A stretch of DNA of 64,000 bases from Aquicoccus sp. G2-2 (GCF_034555965.1 NZ_JAYDCK010000003.1:1984001-2048000), one strand, 5' to 3'; positions 18,138-28,747 are shown, numbered from the stretch's first letter. A program made the numbers and translations. Notes: a model not told the origin generated them from the letters alone.

Positions 18138-19023
18138 GCGATGCGTTGTGATTGAACAATGGAACGACTGTCAATCAATTAAAGAGTCGCGGGACCAAAC
18201 TTTTCGTGAACCCGCCACACCTGTCCAGCGAAATGCCATTCCCGCCGGTGGATTGCGACGATGCCCGGTGATCGGGCCATTTATCATCTTGCGACAAGGC
18301 GGGGAAGGTTGCGATCGCTCCCCCTACCCTGCTAGCATGGAACGGCTGCCGCGAAGCCGCTTTGCCGAAATGGATTGGTCAGTTCGGCGAACCAGACCTG
18401 GTTTGGCGCCCTCGCCGTGAAGTTTCGCCATAGCAACCGCGAGCTTTTCGGGGGCAGGCGCTGTGGACCAATGTCCGACTGGTGCCCCCCGGGCCCGAAC
18501 ATTAGACGAGACCCGACTGGGTGTTGCGGCGGGTCAATGCGCCGTGAAATTTGTTCTTCTATCGCGGCCACACAGTAATACGTCTTGGTTCAAGATGCGG
18601 ATTTTTCCACCAATTGAATTGCGCCGCATCCCAAGATACACTATATTATCGTTTCATATCAATAACTTATATAATAGTCTTACCACCCCATCCAACCACT
18701 TCCCTGTTTCCAGACGCTGAGAGTTTGTCGCGTGATTTGGAGTGATTGGCAGACAGGACTTTCAGCAGAGACGCAGATCAGAACACGAACTAGACCGATT
18801 GCCGGCCGTAGTCTCTGTTTGCGATCCCGGCATACGAGTCTGCGGATTACAGGGTGGTTTTGTTTCAGAGCGATGCGAATGCGAATGAGTTCGCACCCAA
18901 GAAACACGGCTCTTACAAAAGCGGCAGTCTGCAAATTCAAACTGACCCCCTACCACCATTTTGCTGCAGTTGAACCGATGTCGGCTATAATGATACACAA
19001 GCGTTTTCCAACACTGCCGTCAG
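18138..19023. other. Gene-poor, AT-richer spacer before the mutasome genes
   Basis: An 886-bp stretch with no ORF I can defend. Base composition drops, especially at 18600-18720, where runs such as CTATATTATCG and CTTATATAATAG occur. Several short frames exist on both strands but none resembles a known protein. I found no inverted terminal repeats and no clear alphaproteobacterial LexA box (GTTC-N7-GTTC or GAAC-N7-GAAC). It may be decayed sequence or an old insertion boundary between the metal module and imuA. Confidence 0.5.
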
Positions 19024-19593
19024 ATGCTAAAGTTTGGTATGCTCGTCCCTAATCTACGGTTTTTCCCTCCGACCAACTCCCGCACGCATGAGGTGTGCGG
19101 GTCTGGTGCATATGTTTTTGCCTTTGTGCTTGCCGCGCAGCTTCGTGGGCAATGTATGTGGGTGCGTGAGGCATGGGACACCAATCAAATCAATCCAAAC
19201 GGGTTCTCAGAGTTTATTCCCCCATCGGAATTAACATGCTGCAACACCAAAGATCAGATGCAATCCTTAGCCGTCGCTGAGGAGGCACTGCGTTCTGGCA
19301 TCGTCTCGTTGGTTGTGATGACCCTCAGTAAACCTTTGGGACTGATCGAAGGACGGCGTTTGCAGCTAGCAGCGCGTAGCGGAAAATCCACGGGTTTGGC
19401 CATTATTCCTGATGGTATGGGCAGCAATGCGGCAGAAACGCGCTGGCGCTGTACACCTGTGTTTGGGTCGGTGGACTCGACTCTGCAAAAATGGGAGCTT
19501 ATTAAGAACAAATCAGGAACATTAGGTGTTTGGCATGTTCGATGGGAGCCAACGTCGCGTCGTCTCATTGTGGTTTCCCAGGCTGGCGAGTGA
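19024..19593 (+). CDS. imuA: ImuA, RecA-like component of the translesion mutasome
   Basis: A 189-residue protein. The core THEVCGSGAYVFAFVLAAQL, MWVREAWDTNQINPNGF, AVAEEALRSGIVSLVVM, GRRLQLAARSGKSTG and GMGSNAAETRWRC is typical of ImuA (SulA/RecA-related) from Rhodobacterales. It ends VRWEPTSRRLIVVSQAGE as in complete homologues. It is first in the imuA-imuB-dnaE2 cassette, which is induced by DNA damage in many bacteria and carries out mutagenic lesion bypass. The first 20 residues are not well conserved, so another start (for example ATG 19039) is possible. It overlaps imuB by 59 bp. Base composition is lower in GC than the flanking modules. Confidence 0.87.
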   Translation: MLKFGMLVPNLRFFPPTNSRTHEVCGSGAYVFAFVLAAQLRGQCMWVREAWDTNQINPNGFSEFIPPSELTCCNTKDQMQSLAVAEEALRSGIVSLVVMTLSKPLGLIEGRRLQLAARSGKSTGLAIIPDGMGSNAAETRWRCTPVFGSVDSTLQKWELIKNKSGTLGVWHVRWEPTSRRLIVVSQAGE

Positions 19594-21016
19594 CCGGGTT
19601 CTGCGGCGCTACCCGTTAGACGGCCCCTTTGCTTTGACGTTGAAACAGGGCAACGCCAACCGGCTCTATTGCCTCAATGCCGAAGCCACGCACCTGGGTT
19701 TGCACCAAGACATGTCCTGTTCGGATGCCCATGCGTTTTGCCCCAGTTTACGAACGGCACCGGCTGATCTTCCGCAAGAGCAGCGATTTTTGCAGATTCT
19801 GCGCCGTTGGGCGACGCGGTACTGCCCTTGGGTCGGGGTCGAAAGTCGGGATGGGTTGGTGCTGGATGTCAGCGGATCGACACATCTTTTTGGCGGTGAA
19901 GAAGGTATGCTGAGAGATATGCGCGCGCGCCTGATGCGGGCGGGTCTGTCGGTGCAAATCGGCTTGGCCGACACGCGTGGGGCGGCTTGGGCATTGGCAC
20001 ATTATGGCGAGGGTTTAGCCCCGTCCGGTAACACGTTATCTGCGCTACAAAACCTTCCTGTTGCGGCCTTGCGGTTGGATGAAAAAACCTCGGCTACGCT
20101 AACCCGTCTGGGGTTGCGCAAGATTAACGAGCTTGCCACAGCACCGCGTGCCCCGCTGACCCGTCGGTTCGGACCTGACGTATTGATGCGACTAGATCAG
20201 GCTTTAGGAGAGCAGCCAGAAGGGATTATGCCGCTCGCAGATCCGCCCCATTACGGGGTGCGCATAACATTGCCGGAACCCATCGGTCTTATCAGTGACG
20301 TGATGGCAGGGACACAGCGACTGCTGACCCAACTGGGTATTAAATTGAAAGCGCATGACATGGGCGCACGGGTGTTGAAAATCACATTGCGCCGGGTAGA
20401 TCAGGATCACCAGATAGTTGAACTGCGCCTGGCACGCCCTTTATGCGACCCCCATCATATCCTGCCTCTTTTTGAACGGGGGCTGGCTGAGGTAGATGCC
20501 GGCTTTGGCATTGATCAACTGCGCCTGGAAGCGACACAGGTTGAGGCGTTGCCCGCCCACCAGATCACCCATAGTTCAATTGAAAATAATGAAGCGCAAT
20601 TGGATGACCTTATCACCCGGATTGGCACAAGGGTCGGGTTAGAGAATATTCAACGTTTCCTGCCTGCTGATAGTCATATCCCGGAGCGCAGCTTTATCAT
20701 TGCGCCAGCCGCCTATTCACGGCCCGCCAGCGGTTGGGCCTGTCCAAATCCACGCCCGCTATGCCTGTTTCCGCCTGAACCGATAACAGCCAATGGCCCC
20801 TATCCACCAGATCGCTTTCGCTGGCGGCGCATGTCTTTGACCACAGGGCGCGCCACTGGGCCGGAACGCATTGCGCCTGAATGGTGGCTGGAGGATGACA
20901 ACTGGCGGTCGGGTTTGCGCGATTATTGGCGGGTAGAGACAACGCAGGGGCGGCGTCTGTGGCTGTTTTATACGCCGCAAAATCCCAGTTGGTTTGTGCA
21001 AGGGGAATTCGCGTGA
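19535..21016 (+). CDS. imuB: ImuB, Y-family polymerase-like mutasome subunit
   Basis: A 493-residue protein with the Y-family fold: RRVVSLWFPRLASDRVLRR at the N-terminus, LVLDVSGSTHLFGGEEGML in the palm, QIGLADTRGAAWALAHYG and a helix-hairpin region (LGLRKINELATAPRAPLTRRFG). ImuB proteins lack the full catalytic acidic triad and act as a hub binding the beta clamp, ImuA and DnaE2. The C-terminus (WRVETTQGRRLWLFYTPQNP..WFVQGEFA) is intact. ATG 19535 is preferred to GTG 19526. Its stop overlaps the GTG start of dnaE2 (GTGA at 21013-21016), indicating coupling. Confidence 0.9.
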   Translation: MFDGSQRRVVSLWFPRLASDRVLRRYPLDGPFALTLKQGNANRLYCLNAEATHLGLHQDMSCSDAHAFCPSLRTAPADLPQEQRFLQILRRWATRYCPWVGVESRDGLVLDVSGSTHLFGGEEGMLRDMRARLMRAGLSVQIGLADTRGAAWALAHYGEGLAPSGNTLSALQNLPVAALRLDEKTSATLTRLGLRKINELATAPRAPLTRRFGPDVLMRLDQALGEQPEGIMPLADPPHYGVRITLPEPIGLISDVMAGTQRLLTQLGIKLKAHDMGARVLKITLRRVDQDHQIVELRLARPLCDPHHILPLFERGLAEVDAGFGIDQLRLEATQVEALPAHQITHSSIENNEAQLDDLITRIGTRVGLENIQRFLPADSHIPERSFIIAPAAYSRPASGWACPNPRPLCLFPPEPITANGPYPPDRFRWRRMSLTTGRATGPERIAPEWWLEDDNWRSGLRDYWRVETTQGRRLWLFYTPQNPSWFVQGEFA

Positions 21017-24000
21017 TCAAGGCCAATCGCACACACCGCCCGGTCGAAGCCTTTCGCCGAGATTTGCTGGATGTACGGATGCAGGGCCAAGGCTATGCCG
21101 AACTGTGCGTCACCAGCAATTTTACATTTCTGACCGGGGCCTCGCATCCTGAGGAGATAGTCATGCGTGCCGCTGAACTAGGCCTGTCTGCGATTGCCAT
21201 CACGGATCGCAATTCACTAGCTGGGGTTGTCCGCGCCTGGGCGGCGCTCAAAGAGTTGCGGCAAGATACAAACGAGGCTTTGAAAATACGATCTCAGCAA
21301 CGCGTCGATAACGCCTCACGACAAAAGATTGAACCGGGGGAAGGCATCGCAAAACGCCCCCTCCTTACATTGCCCAAACTGATCGTTGGATGCCGCCTTG
21401 TCCTGCGCGACAGTTCGGTGGAGTGGATCGCCTTGCCCCGCAACAGAGCGGCATATCAGCAGCTGACCCGTTTGCTGACATTGGGAAAACGCCGCGCAGA
21501 AAAAGGCGATTGTGAACTTTTTGCCAAGGACTTGATCCCTGCCTGCAAGGGCATGATTTTGATCGCCTTGCCACAAAAGAAGTTGCAAGAGGCAGTGCCA
21601 GACATCCAAAACATGCGGCGGCGCTTTCCCGATCACGTCTTTCTTGGCGCCGCCCCCCGTTATGACGGCAGCGATCAGGCCTATCTAACAGCCTGCGCAG
21701 AGGCTGCGCAAAAGGCCTGTGCCCCGATGGTCGCTGTGGGGGATGTGCTGATGCACCGGGCTTGCCGCAGGCAATTGGTTGATGTGCTGACCTGTATGCG
21801 CGAACATATTACCATTGATCAGATCGGCACCCGTGCCCTGCCAAATGGGGAACGTCGGATAAAAACGGGTCACGATATGGCGCGGCTGTTTCGCAATCAC
21901 TTGGCCGCAATACACCGCACGTTGGAGATTGCCGACAAATGCAGCTTCGATCTGGGCGAACTCTCCTATGAATACCCCCACGAAGAGACCGCAGGTGAAA
22001 CACCGCAAACCCGTTTGGAACGGTTGGCCCACGAAGGCCTGGCGCGCCGGTATCCTGATGGTCCGCCACCTCGGGCAATTCAGCTCATGGAAAAGGAACT
22101 TGCTGTGGTCCGGGAGTTGGATTTTCCGGCCTATTTCCTGACCGTCCATGACATTGTGCAGTTCGCAAAGTCACAAGGCATCCTATGTCAGGGGCGCGGA
22201 TCTGCTGCCAATTCGATCCTTTGCTATCTCTTGGGCATCACTGATGTCAGCCCGGATATGATCGCAATGGTGTTTGAGCGGTTTATCTCGAAATACCGGG
22301 GCGAGCCGCCAGATATTGACGTTGATTTCGAACATGAGCGGCGCGAAGAGGTGATCCAGTGGATTTACCAGAAATACGGCCGACACCGCGCCGGGCTTTG
22401 TGCCACCGTCATCCATTTCCGTACCCGCGCCGCGATCCGTGAAGTCGGCAAAGTCATGGGCCTGTCACAAGATGTGACGGCGGGCCTATCCGGACAAATT
22501 TGGGGGATGAGCAATGGCGGCATTGATCTGGACCGCATTCGCGAACTCGGCCTTAACCCCGAGGATCGCCGCCTCATGCAAACGATCCGCCTTATTGGCG
22601 AGATCATTGGCTTTCCTCGGCACCTATCGCAGCATGTCGGCGGCTTTGTCATCACACGCGGGCGACTGGATGAGTTGTCGCCAATCTCCAATGCTGCGAT
22701 GGAAGACCGCACAGTCATCGAATGGGACAAAGATGATATTGATGCATTAGGCATTCTCAAGGTGGATATTCTGGGGCTGGGCATGCTGAGCTGCGTGCGC
22801 AAAGCCTTTGACCTGATGTCAGAACACGAAGGACAAACTCTCAGTATCGCCACAATCCCGCAGGAGGACAAAAGCACCTATGATATGCTCTGCATCGCAG
22901 ATGCAGTGGGTGTGTTTCAGGTCGAAAGCCGGGCGCAGATGAACTTTCTGCCCCGGATGAAACCCCGGACATTCTATGATCTGGTGATCGAGGTCGCCAT
23001 CGTGCGCCCCGGCCCGATCCAAGGCGGCATGGTACAGCCCTATATCAGGCGCCGACAGAAATTGGAGCAGCCGGAACCCTTTGGCCCTAAACTTGAAGAA
23101 GTCACAAAACGCACGCTTGGTGTGCCATTGTTTCAAGAACAAGCTATGCAAATCGCTGTAGTGGGGGCTGGGTTTTCCGCAGAAGAGGCCGATCACCTGC
23201 GCCGCTCGCTCGCCTCATTTCGGCGCATGGGGACGATCGGCACATTTGAGGACAAATTCATCAATGGCATGCTTGAAAATGGCTATGATCTGGACGTCGC
23301 CAAACGCTGCTTTTCCCAAATCGAAGGGTTTGCCGATTATGGCTTTCCTGAAAGCCACGCGGCTGCCTTTGCCATGCTCGCGTATGTCTCGGCCTGGTTG
23401 AAATGCCATCATCCGGCAGTCTTTGCCTGTGCGCTGCTTAATTCTCAACCCATGGGGTTTTACGCCCCCGCCCAAATCGTACGCGACACGCGGGAACACG
23501 GTGTCGAAACACGCCCCATATGTGTGAACCATTCAGAATGGGACAACACCCTTGAACGCCGCCCCGATGGGGCATTGGCACTTCGCTTGGGGTTTCGCCA
23601 GATCAAAGGCTTCAAAGAAGAAGATGCAGGCTGGATCGTGGCCGCGCGGGGCAATGGCTACCCCACGCCAGAAACCCTATGGCTACGGGCGGGCTTGCAC
23701 CCGAATGCGTTGGTACGTCTGGCCGAAGCCGATGCTTTCTCGGATATGAACCTCACGCGCCGCGACGCTCTCTGGCAGGTCAAGGCCATCCGCAGCAAAA
23801 AACCTCTGCCACTCTTTGACGATCCGATTGACGGGGAAAGTATCAATGAGCCGCAGGTCACTCTGCCCGGCATGCATTTGGGCGAAGAAGTGGTTGAGGA
23901 TTATGTCTCCACCCGTCTTTCCTTGCGCGCCCATCCCATGGAGTTGTTACGCCCGAGCATGACGGGCCTCACGCCCCATAAAGCGCTCATGGAGGTGGCC

Positions 24001-24395
24001 TTAGGACAGCACACAGTTTGCGGGCTTGTCATCACCCGCCAACGCCCCGGCACCGCATCAGGAGTGATTTTTTTGACACTTGAAGATGAAACCGGGGTCA
24101 GCAATGTCGTCGTCTGGCCCAAAACCTATGAGCGTTTCCGCCGTATCGTGATGGGGGCACGTTTGCTGCGTGTGCGGGGCTATCTGCAACGCGAAGGCAT
24201 CGTTGTGCACCTGATAGCGCAGGAGATTCATGACATGTCCTACAAGCTTTCCGAACTGGGCCATCCAATGCCAGAGGCACTCACAACCGAAGGTCCACGG
24301 ACCGACGACTCCCCCAAAAATCCCGATACCCCGCTCGTGCTATGCATCCACGGGATCAGGCAAAGCGGCTCTTTCCAAGCCGGGATTTTCATTAA
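21013..24395 (+). CDS. dnaE2: Error-prone DNA polymerase DnaE2 (frameshifted near C-terminus)
   Basis: A C-family polymerase: PHP domain at the N-terminus (YAELCVTSNFTFLTGASHPEE), catalytic core with SQGILCQGRGSAANSILCY and PPDIDVDFEHERREE (Asp436 and Asp438), and an OB-fold near the end (GVIFLTLEDETGVSNVVVWP). The main frame then runs on to 24774 as nonsense. A second frame contains the true family terminus HPRDQAKRLFPSRDFH and stops at 24393-24395. One base lost near the C5A5 run at 24311-24320 explains this; the repaired protein is 1127 residues, the normal size. GTG 21013 overlaps the imuB stop. With ImuA and ImuB it makes mutagenic lesion bypass possible. Confidence 0.93.
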
Positions 24396-24540
24396 GCAGA
24401 CGTCCATGCGCTTCGGAGCATCGGTCGAAATGGCCTCACTCCAAACCCTCTCTCGGCGTCACAGATGGTTTCATAGGATATGCCAATGCCACAGACCGGC
24501 AATCGGTTGTGGTCAAAGTGACACCGCCCCGACTAACCCT

Positions 24541-25824
24541 CTAGGGGGCCAAAGCAGCAAAGAGCGCCGTGAATCCGGGAACGTAGGTCACCAGCAGCAG
24601 CACGACAATGTTGACCAAGATGAACGGCCAGATGCCCGCGATGATCTCGGCCACCGGCTTGCGCAGCGACGACGAAGCGACGAACAGATCCAAACCAAAT
24701 GGCGGCGTGATCATTCCCAACGTCACGTTCAATGCGACGATCATTCCGAAATGTACCGGGTCGATCCCCAGTGACACAGCGACCGGAAACAGCGGCGGCA
24801 CGAGAATAAGTTGGATCGAATTCGGGTCCACGAACATGCCCGCGATAATGAACACGACATTGGCAATTATCAGGAAAAGGATCGGGCCCGCCTGGATGGC
24901 GTCCAGCCCTACCAGGATCGTGTTCGGAATCTGCGCCAGCGTGATGAAATAAGCAAGCAGACTGCCCAACGCGAGAAGCAGGAAGATCACCGATGTCTGG
25001 ATGGCAGAGCGTTCCGCAACTTCACAGAGCTGGCGGAAATTGAGCGTGCGGTAAATCAACATTTCTACGAAGATCGCATAGACAACGCTGACGGCAGCGG
25101 CCTCGGTCGGCGTGAAGAAGCCGCCGTATATGCCGCCAAGGATGACCAATGGCATCCCCAAAGCCCAGATCGCTTCGCGCAAGGCAAGGAAGAAGCCCGC
25201 AACCGTCGGCCTGTCACCGCCCTTCACACCGCTGCGATACGCTTCGATGGCGGTCAGCACTGAAAAGGCGAAGCCCAGCAACAACCCCACGCCCAGCCCG
25301 GCGGCGAATAGCGTCGTGATTGAGGTGCCGGTGAGCCAACCGTAGATGATCAACGTAATCGAGGGCGGGATCAGCAGGGCCGTCTCGGCGCTGGACACGA
25401 TCAGCCCAAGCGCAAAACGATCACGAAAACCCGACTTTCTCAACTCGGGATAGATAATGTGCCCCATCGCAGCGACGGTGGCGGGGGCCGACCCGGAAAC
25501 CGACCCAAAGCCGATGGAGGCGCCAATCGTGGTATAACCCATTCCGCCCCGCGCATGACCAATAACCGATCGGACCAGCGCCGTCAGCCGTCCGGCGATT
25601 TGGCCATGGCCCATCAATTCGGCGGCGAACAAGAAGAACGGAATCGCCAACAGCAGCGATTGGTTGATACCACCAGTCAGCTTTTGCGCCAGAACCATGT
25701 CAGGCATCGACGCGTAAAAACCTGTCTTGACTGCCAAGGTCGGCAACCCCAGCACCATCAGCATTTCAAAACCGGCAACCAATAGAACAAGGGCAAGAAG
25801 CCCGATCGCTGCGACAAGTATCAT
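24541..25824 (-). CDS. TRAP transporter large permease (DctM type)
   Basis: A 427-residue protein with about 12 membrane spans and TRAP large-subunit motifs (FFLFAAELMGHGQIAGRL, GFGSVSGSAPATVAAMGHI, GGIYGGFFTPTEAAAVSVVY, MFVDPNSIQLILVPPLFP, NVTLGMITPPFGLDLFVAS). It provides sodium-driven uptake of an organic acid together with the small permease and binding protein. ATG 25824 overlaps the stop of the small-permease gene (ATGA); the frame continues upstream but only as an overlap. This TRAP set sits next to the ABC transporter and pyridine-carboxylate catabolic genes, so a pyridine carboxylate or a pathway acid is a plausible substrate. Confidence 0.93.
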   Translation of the reverse strand: MILVAAIGLLALVLLVAGFEMLMVLGLPTLAVKTGFYASMPDMVLAQKLTGGINQSLLLAIPFFLFAAELMGHGQIAGRLTALVRSVIGHARGGMGYTTIGASIGFGSVSGSAPATVAAMGHIIYPELRKSGFRDRFALGLIVSSAETALLIPPSITLIIYGWLTGTSITTLFAAGLGVGLLLGFAFSVLTAIEAYRSGVKGGDRPTVAGFFLALREAIWALGMPLVILGGIYGGFFTPTEAAAVSVVYAIFVEMLIYRTLNFRQLCEVAERSAIQTSVIFLLLALGSLLAYFITLAQIPNTILVGLDAIQAGPILFLIIANVVFIIAGMFVDPNSIQLILVPPLFPVAVSLGIDPVHFGMIVALNVTLGMITPPFGLDLFVASSSLRKPVAEIIAGIWPFILVNIVVLLLVTYVPGFTALFAALAP

Positions 25825-26327
25825 TCTGTATGAGCCTCTTGGGCCGGGACGAACCGATCTATGCCGCCAAACAGGCTGGCACCATACCGCAAAGCAAGCA
25901 GCAGGAATCCAATCGCCGGGGCCACATAGATCCAGAAGATTGGAATATCGAGCGTCGCGCTGCGCTGCCCGGTCGACCAAACGAAGCGTGCCATCTGCGC
26001 CGACAAGAAGCTCAGGTACAAGCAGAACAGCACGCCGGTCAAATCAATGATGCGCTTAAGCGGTAACCCGGTTCGCGCGATGATCTTGCCGCGCCAACTG
26101 TCCACAGCAACCTGCTTGCCACGCTCAAGCGCGATACCGCCTGCCAGAAACACCAAGTAGATATTCAGAATGCGCACCGTTTCGTCAATCCAGCCGAGGT
26201 CGGCGGCGATTGATCCGCCGACCTGCCTTACCAGAACGTTTACCGCGAAAAGCACCACCATGACCAACAGGAGTCCGGCCAAGGTCGCCCGTTCAGCAAT
26301 ACGGATAACAGTGAGAACCCTGTTCAT
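25821..26327 (-). CDS. TRAP transporter small permease (DctQ type)
   Basis: A 168-residue protein with four predicted membrane helices and the DctQ-type signatures LVRQVGGSIAADLGWIDETVR and YLVFLAGGIALERGKQVAVD. It forms the membrane complex with the large permease. Its end overlaps the large-permease start by 4 bp, and it begins 44 bp after the binding-protein stop, so the three genes form an operon in the order P-Q-M. The C-terminus GIDRFVPAQEAHTE is unremarkable. Confidence 0.92.
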   Translation of the reverse strand: MNRVLTVIRIAERATLAGLLLVMVVLFAVNVLVRQVGGSIAADLGWIDETVRILNIYLVFLAGGIALERGKQVAVDSWRGKIIARTGLPLKRIIDLTGVLFCLYLSFLSAQMARFVWSTGQRSATLDIPIFWIYVAPAIGFLLLALRYGASLFGGIDRFVPAQEAHTE

Positions 26328-26371
26328 TGTCCGACATTCCCTCTGATGCGTTCCCGGTCATGCCCAGGGCG

Positions 26372-27421
26372 CTATTGGGTCACCTTATCGTACTCAGCCT
26401 CATAAATCTTAATCAATGCGGCACCGTCATCACCAGCCTTGTCGAGATAGGCTTCGCGCGCGGCAGGGTACATGGCTGCGCGGAACTGCTCCTTCTCTTC
26501 GGGCGACATCGTGCGAATATTCACCCCGGCCTCGCGGATATTCTCAAGCGCGTTGGCGGCGGCGGCAGTCTTGTGGGCCAGCATTTCGGGAATGACCTCG
26601 GCAAAAGCTTGCGTGATCATTGTCTGATTGGCCTCCGATAGGTTCGACCAGAAGGCAGGATTAACCAAAACAACATCTTCAATTGCACCATGGTCAGAAA
26701 GCACGAGGTTCTTCTGAACCTTGTGGAAGTTCATATTGTAAATCGTATCGAGCGGGTTTTCCTCACCGTCAACGACGCCGGTTTGCAACGCGGTGTAAAG
26801 ATCGCCGAACGGGATCGGCACGCCAGTCACGTCAATCGCGGCCATCTGCTGAACCAGAACACTGGATTCCATAACCCGAAATGTCTGACCGGAAAATGCT
26901 GCCATGTCGGTAAGCGGAAGGTTCGAAGTGAAGTTCTTGCGCCCATTCGGCCAAAGCCCGATGCAAGTGACACCGTGGGAATTGAAGCTGCTGCACAGCT
27001 TCTTGCCGAATTCGCCTTCGCGAATTTTCTGCGCCTGTTCCGTATCGGCAGGATACAGGAATGGAATGTCAGTAATCGAAGCAACCGGATTAAACCCACC
27101 CAGAAACGCCGTTGGCGCTACTGTCATCTCAAGCGTGCCCAGCTGGACAGCTTCGGTCATTTCGCGCTGGCTACCAAGCTGGCTTTGCGGAAATATCTGA
27201 AAGACCAGTTCGCCATCGCTGCGCTCCGAGACCATCTTTGCCACTTTTTCGATCGTGACATGCAGCGACGAAGCGAGGGTTTCAACATGGCCAACCTTGA
27301 TGACCGTCTCGGCATTTGCGGCAACCCCGGCAAGCGGCGACAGTAAACTGGCCAGAAGACCGGCGGACAAGATGCGACGAGTGCAGGAAACGCTAATCAG
27401 GCGAGTTTTCTTCAGTGTCAT
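26372..27421 (-). CDS. TRAP transporter substrate-binding protein (DctP type)
   Basis: A 349-residue periplasmic protein with signal peptide (RRILSAGLLASLLSPLAGVAANA). The DctP family body shows VIKVGHVETLASSLHVTIEK, GELVFQIFPQSQLGSQREM, FRVMESSVLVQQMAAIDVTGVPIPFGDLYTALQTGVVDGEENP and a long C-terminal helix. The Arg of the RVMESS motif is the one that binds a carboxylate in this family, so the ligand is an organic acid. ATG 27421 has the ribosome site GGAGAG; the in-frame ATG at 27469 would break the signal peptide. It follows the ABC binding-protein gene after a strong hairpin, so it may have its own promoter or receive read-through. Confidence 0.93.
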   Translation of the reverse strand: MTLKKTRLISVSCTRRILSAGLLASLLSPLAGVAANAETVIKVGHVETLASSLHVTIEKVAKMVSERSDGELVFQIFPQSQLGSQREMTEAVQLGTLEMTVAPTAFLGGFNPVASITDIPFLYPADTEQAQKIREGEFGKKLCSSFNSHGVTCIGLWPNGRKNFTSNLPLTDMAAFSGQTFRVMESSVLVQQMAAIDVTGVPIPFGDLYTALQTGVVDGEENPLDTIYNMNFHKVQKNLVLSDHGAIEDVVLVNPAFWSNLSEANQTMITQAFAEVIPEMLAHKTAAAANALENIREAGVNIRTMSPEEKEQFRAAMYPAAREAYLDKAGDDGAALIKIYEAEYDKVTQ

Positions 27422-27494
27422 AATGATCTCTCCTATTCGGTTTGGAATGATAAGTCGGGCGATGGCCATTCAGGCCAAGACGAAATGCAGCACA

Positions 27495-27525
27495 ATGGCG
27501 GCTGCCGGATATTGGCAGCCGCCAT
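27495..27525 (-). terminator. Strong hairpin after the ABC binding-protein gene
   Basis: ATGGCGGCTGCC (27495-27506) and GGCAGCCGCCAT (27514-27525) form a perfect 12-bp stem with a 7-nt loop, starting 11 bp beyond the stop of the ABC substrate-binding gene on the minus strand. The following minus-strand sequence has only a weak T content. It probably ends or attenuates the liv-type operon before the TRAP genes. Confidence 0.7.
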
Positions 27526-27535
27526 CGGCAGATGT

Positions 27536-28747
27536 TTATTCGAAATCCGAAGCCGGGTAGAACTTTTCAGGCACCCAACCGCCATCTTCGGCACGCAGAA
27601 TTTGGTAGGACCCGGCAGGCGTGCCGCTCTTGTCCATGACCAGCGGGCCTGACGCGCCCTCAAAATCGATGTCAGCCCCCGAAGCCAGCATCTTCTTGGC
27701 TTCGGCAAAGTTCGAGACCAGTTCACCACCCTCAGTCACACCGCGCAGAGCCGAGTTAAGTGCCTCGCCGGTACATCCCTCAGAAGCTTCAAGCGACAGA
27801 GCGGCCAGCATTGCCATGTCGTAGGAATTCGCCGCGAAGGGACCGGGCGCATGGCCTGCCTTCTCATTCATGAGTTTGGCAAACGCCTTGTAGGCAGGCA
27901 GGGAATTGTCCGGCTCGGCAATTTCAACATAGGCCTTGCCGTTCAGGATGCGCGGGTCAATGGCATCAAACACTTCGGGCACCGCAAGATCCGCTGTCAG
28001 AAGCCATTCGCCTTCAAACCCGCCGACTGCGGCTTCCTTGATGACGGTGACCCCGGATTCCTGACCACCAGCCAGGTAGATCGCATCCGGATTGTGGGAC
28101 AGAACCGAGGTCAGTTCCGCCTGATAGGACGGCTGACCGGGGTTGTAGACCACATAATCAGTCAGTTCGATTCCGGCCTTTGCCAGCTTTTCCCGCGCAA
28201 CCTGCGCGGGCGAGATCGTGGATTCCTCGTTCTGGACAAGGAACGCCACCGACTTATAGCCCCGGTCGGAAAGCCACAGGCCAGAGGCAGCACCATCCCC
28301 CAAATCCGACGACACGGTGCGATACACGTAATCGCCGCCAATTTCATTCAACGTGATAGTCCCGGCATAAGGCGACATCACGACAGTCTTCTTACGTTTT
28401 GCCAGATCGACCAACGCAACCATTTCACCAGAGGTCGGCCCAAGGATGGCAACGGCCCCTTCGTTGTCGATCATGTTGGTCGCTTCGCGAATAGCCTTTT
28501 CAGGGCTACCGCCGGTGTCCGCGATTACGGTGCGCAAATTTCCGCAGGTTGTGCCGCCCGCCTCATTGACTTCGGTCACGCCCAATTTGATTGCATCGGC
28601 AACGATTTCCCCGAATTCGCCCAGTTCTCCGGTAAGCGGGACGAGGATACCGATAGTAACATCGGCGGCAGCCACTGTTGGCACCCCCGCACCGGCAATT
28701 ACCGCGACGGCGGTCATGCAGCGTATCTTGTTCCTGATATGTGTCAT
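27536..28747 (-). CDS. Liv-type ABC transporter substrate-binding protein
   Basis: A 403-residue periplasmic binding protein of the type I (leucine/amide) fold. A signal peptide precedes ADVTIGILVPLTGELGEFGE; further family features are GAVAILGPTSGEMVALVDLA, YVYRTVSSDLGDGAASGLWL and DAIYLAGGQESGVTVIKEA. Two cysteines (GGTTCGNLRT and SEGCTGEA) may form a disulfide. It is the last gene of the minus-strand ABC set H-M-G-F-K. In many catabolic clusters this family binds aromatic acids rather than amino acids. Given the neighbouring pyridine-ring genes, picolinate or a related acid is a reasonable ligand, which remains an inference. Confidence 0.92.
   Translation of the reverse strand: MTHIRNKIRCMTAVAVIAGAGVPTVAAADVTIGILVPLTGELGEFGEIVADAIKLGVTEVNEAGGTTCGNLRTVIADTGGSPEKAIREATNMIDNEGAVAILGPTSGEMVALVDLAKRKKTVVMSPYAGTITLNEIGGDYVYRTVSSDLGDGAASGLWLSDRGYKSVAFLVQNEESTISPAQVAREKLAKAGIELTDYVVYNPGQPSYQAELTSVLSHNPDAIYLAGGQESGVTVIKEAAVGGFEGEWLLTADLAVPEVFDAIDPRILNGKAYVEIAEPDNSLPAYKAFAKLMNEKAGHAPGPFAANSYDMAMLAALSLEASEGCTGEALNSALRGVTEGGELVSNFAEAKKMLASGADIDFEGASGPLVMDKSGTPAGSYQILRAEDGGWVPEKFYPASDFE

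Noticed and set aside
18972-18986. A LexA box upstream of imuA (GAAC-N7-half).
   Set aside because: Only one GAAC half is present (GAAC followed after seven bases by GGCT), so it does not meet the alphaproteobacterial consensus.
18560-19023. Remnant of an insertion sequence before imuA.
   Set aside because: Composition is unusual, but I found no transposase frame with recognisable motifs and no terminal inverted repeats or target duplication.
24396-24774. A C-terminal extension of DnaE2 of about 130 residues.
   Set aside because: The true family C-terminus (ending FPSRDFH) is present in another frame and stops at 24395; the extension is an artefact of a one-base loss and overlaps the TRAP gene.
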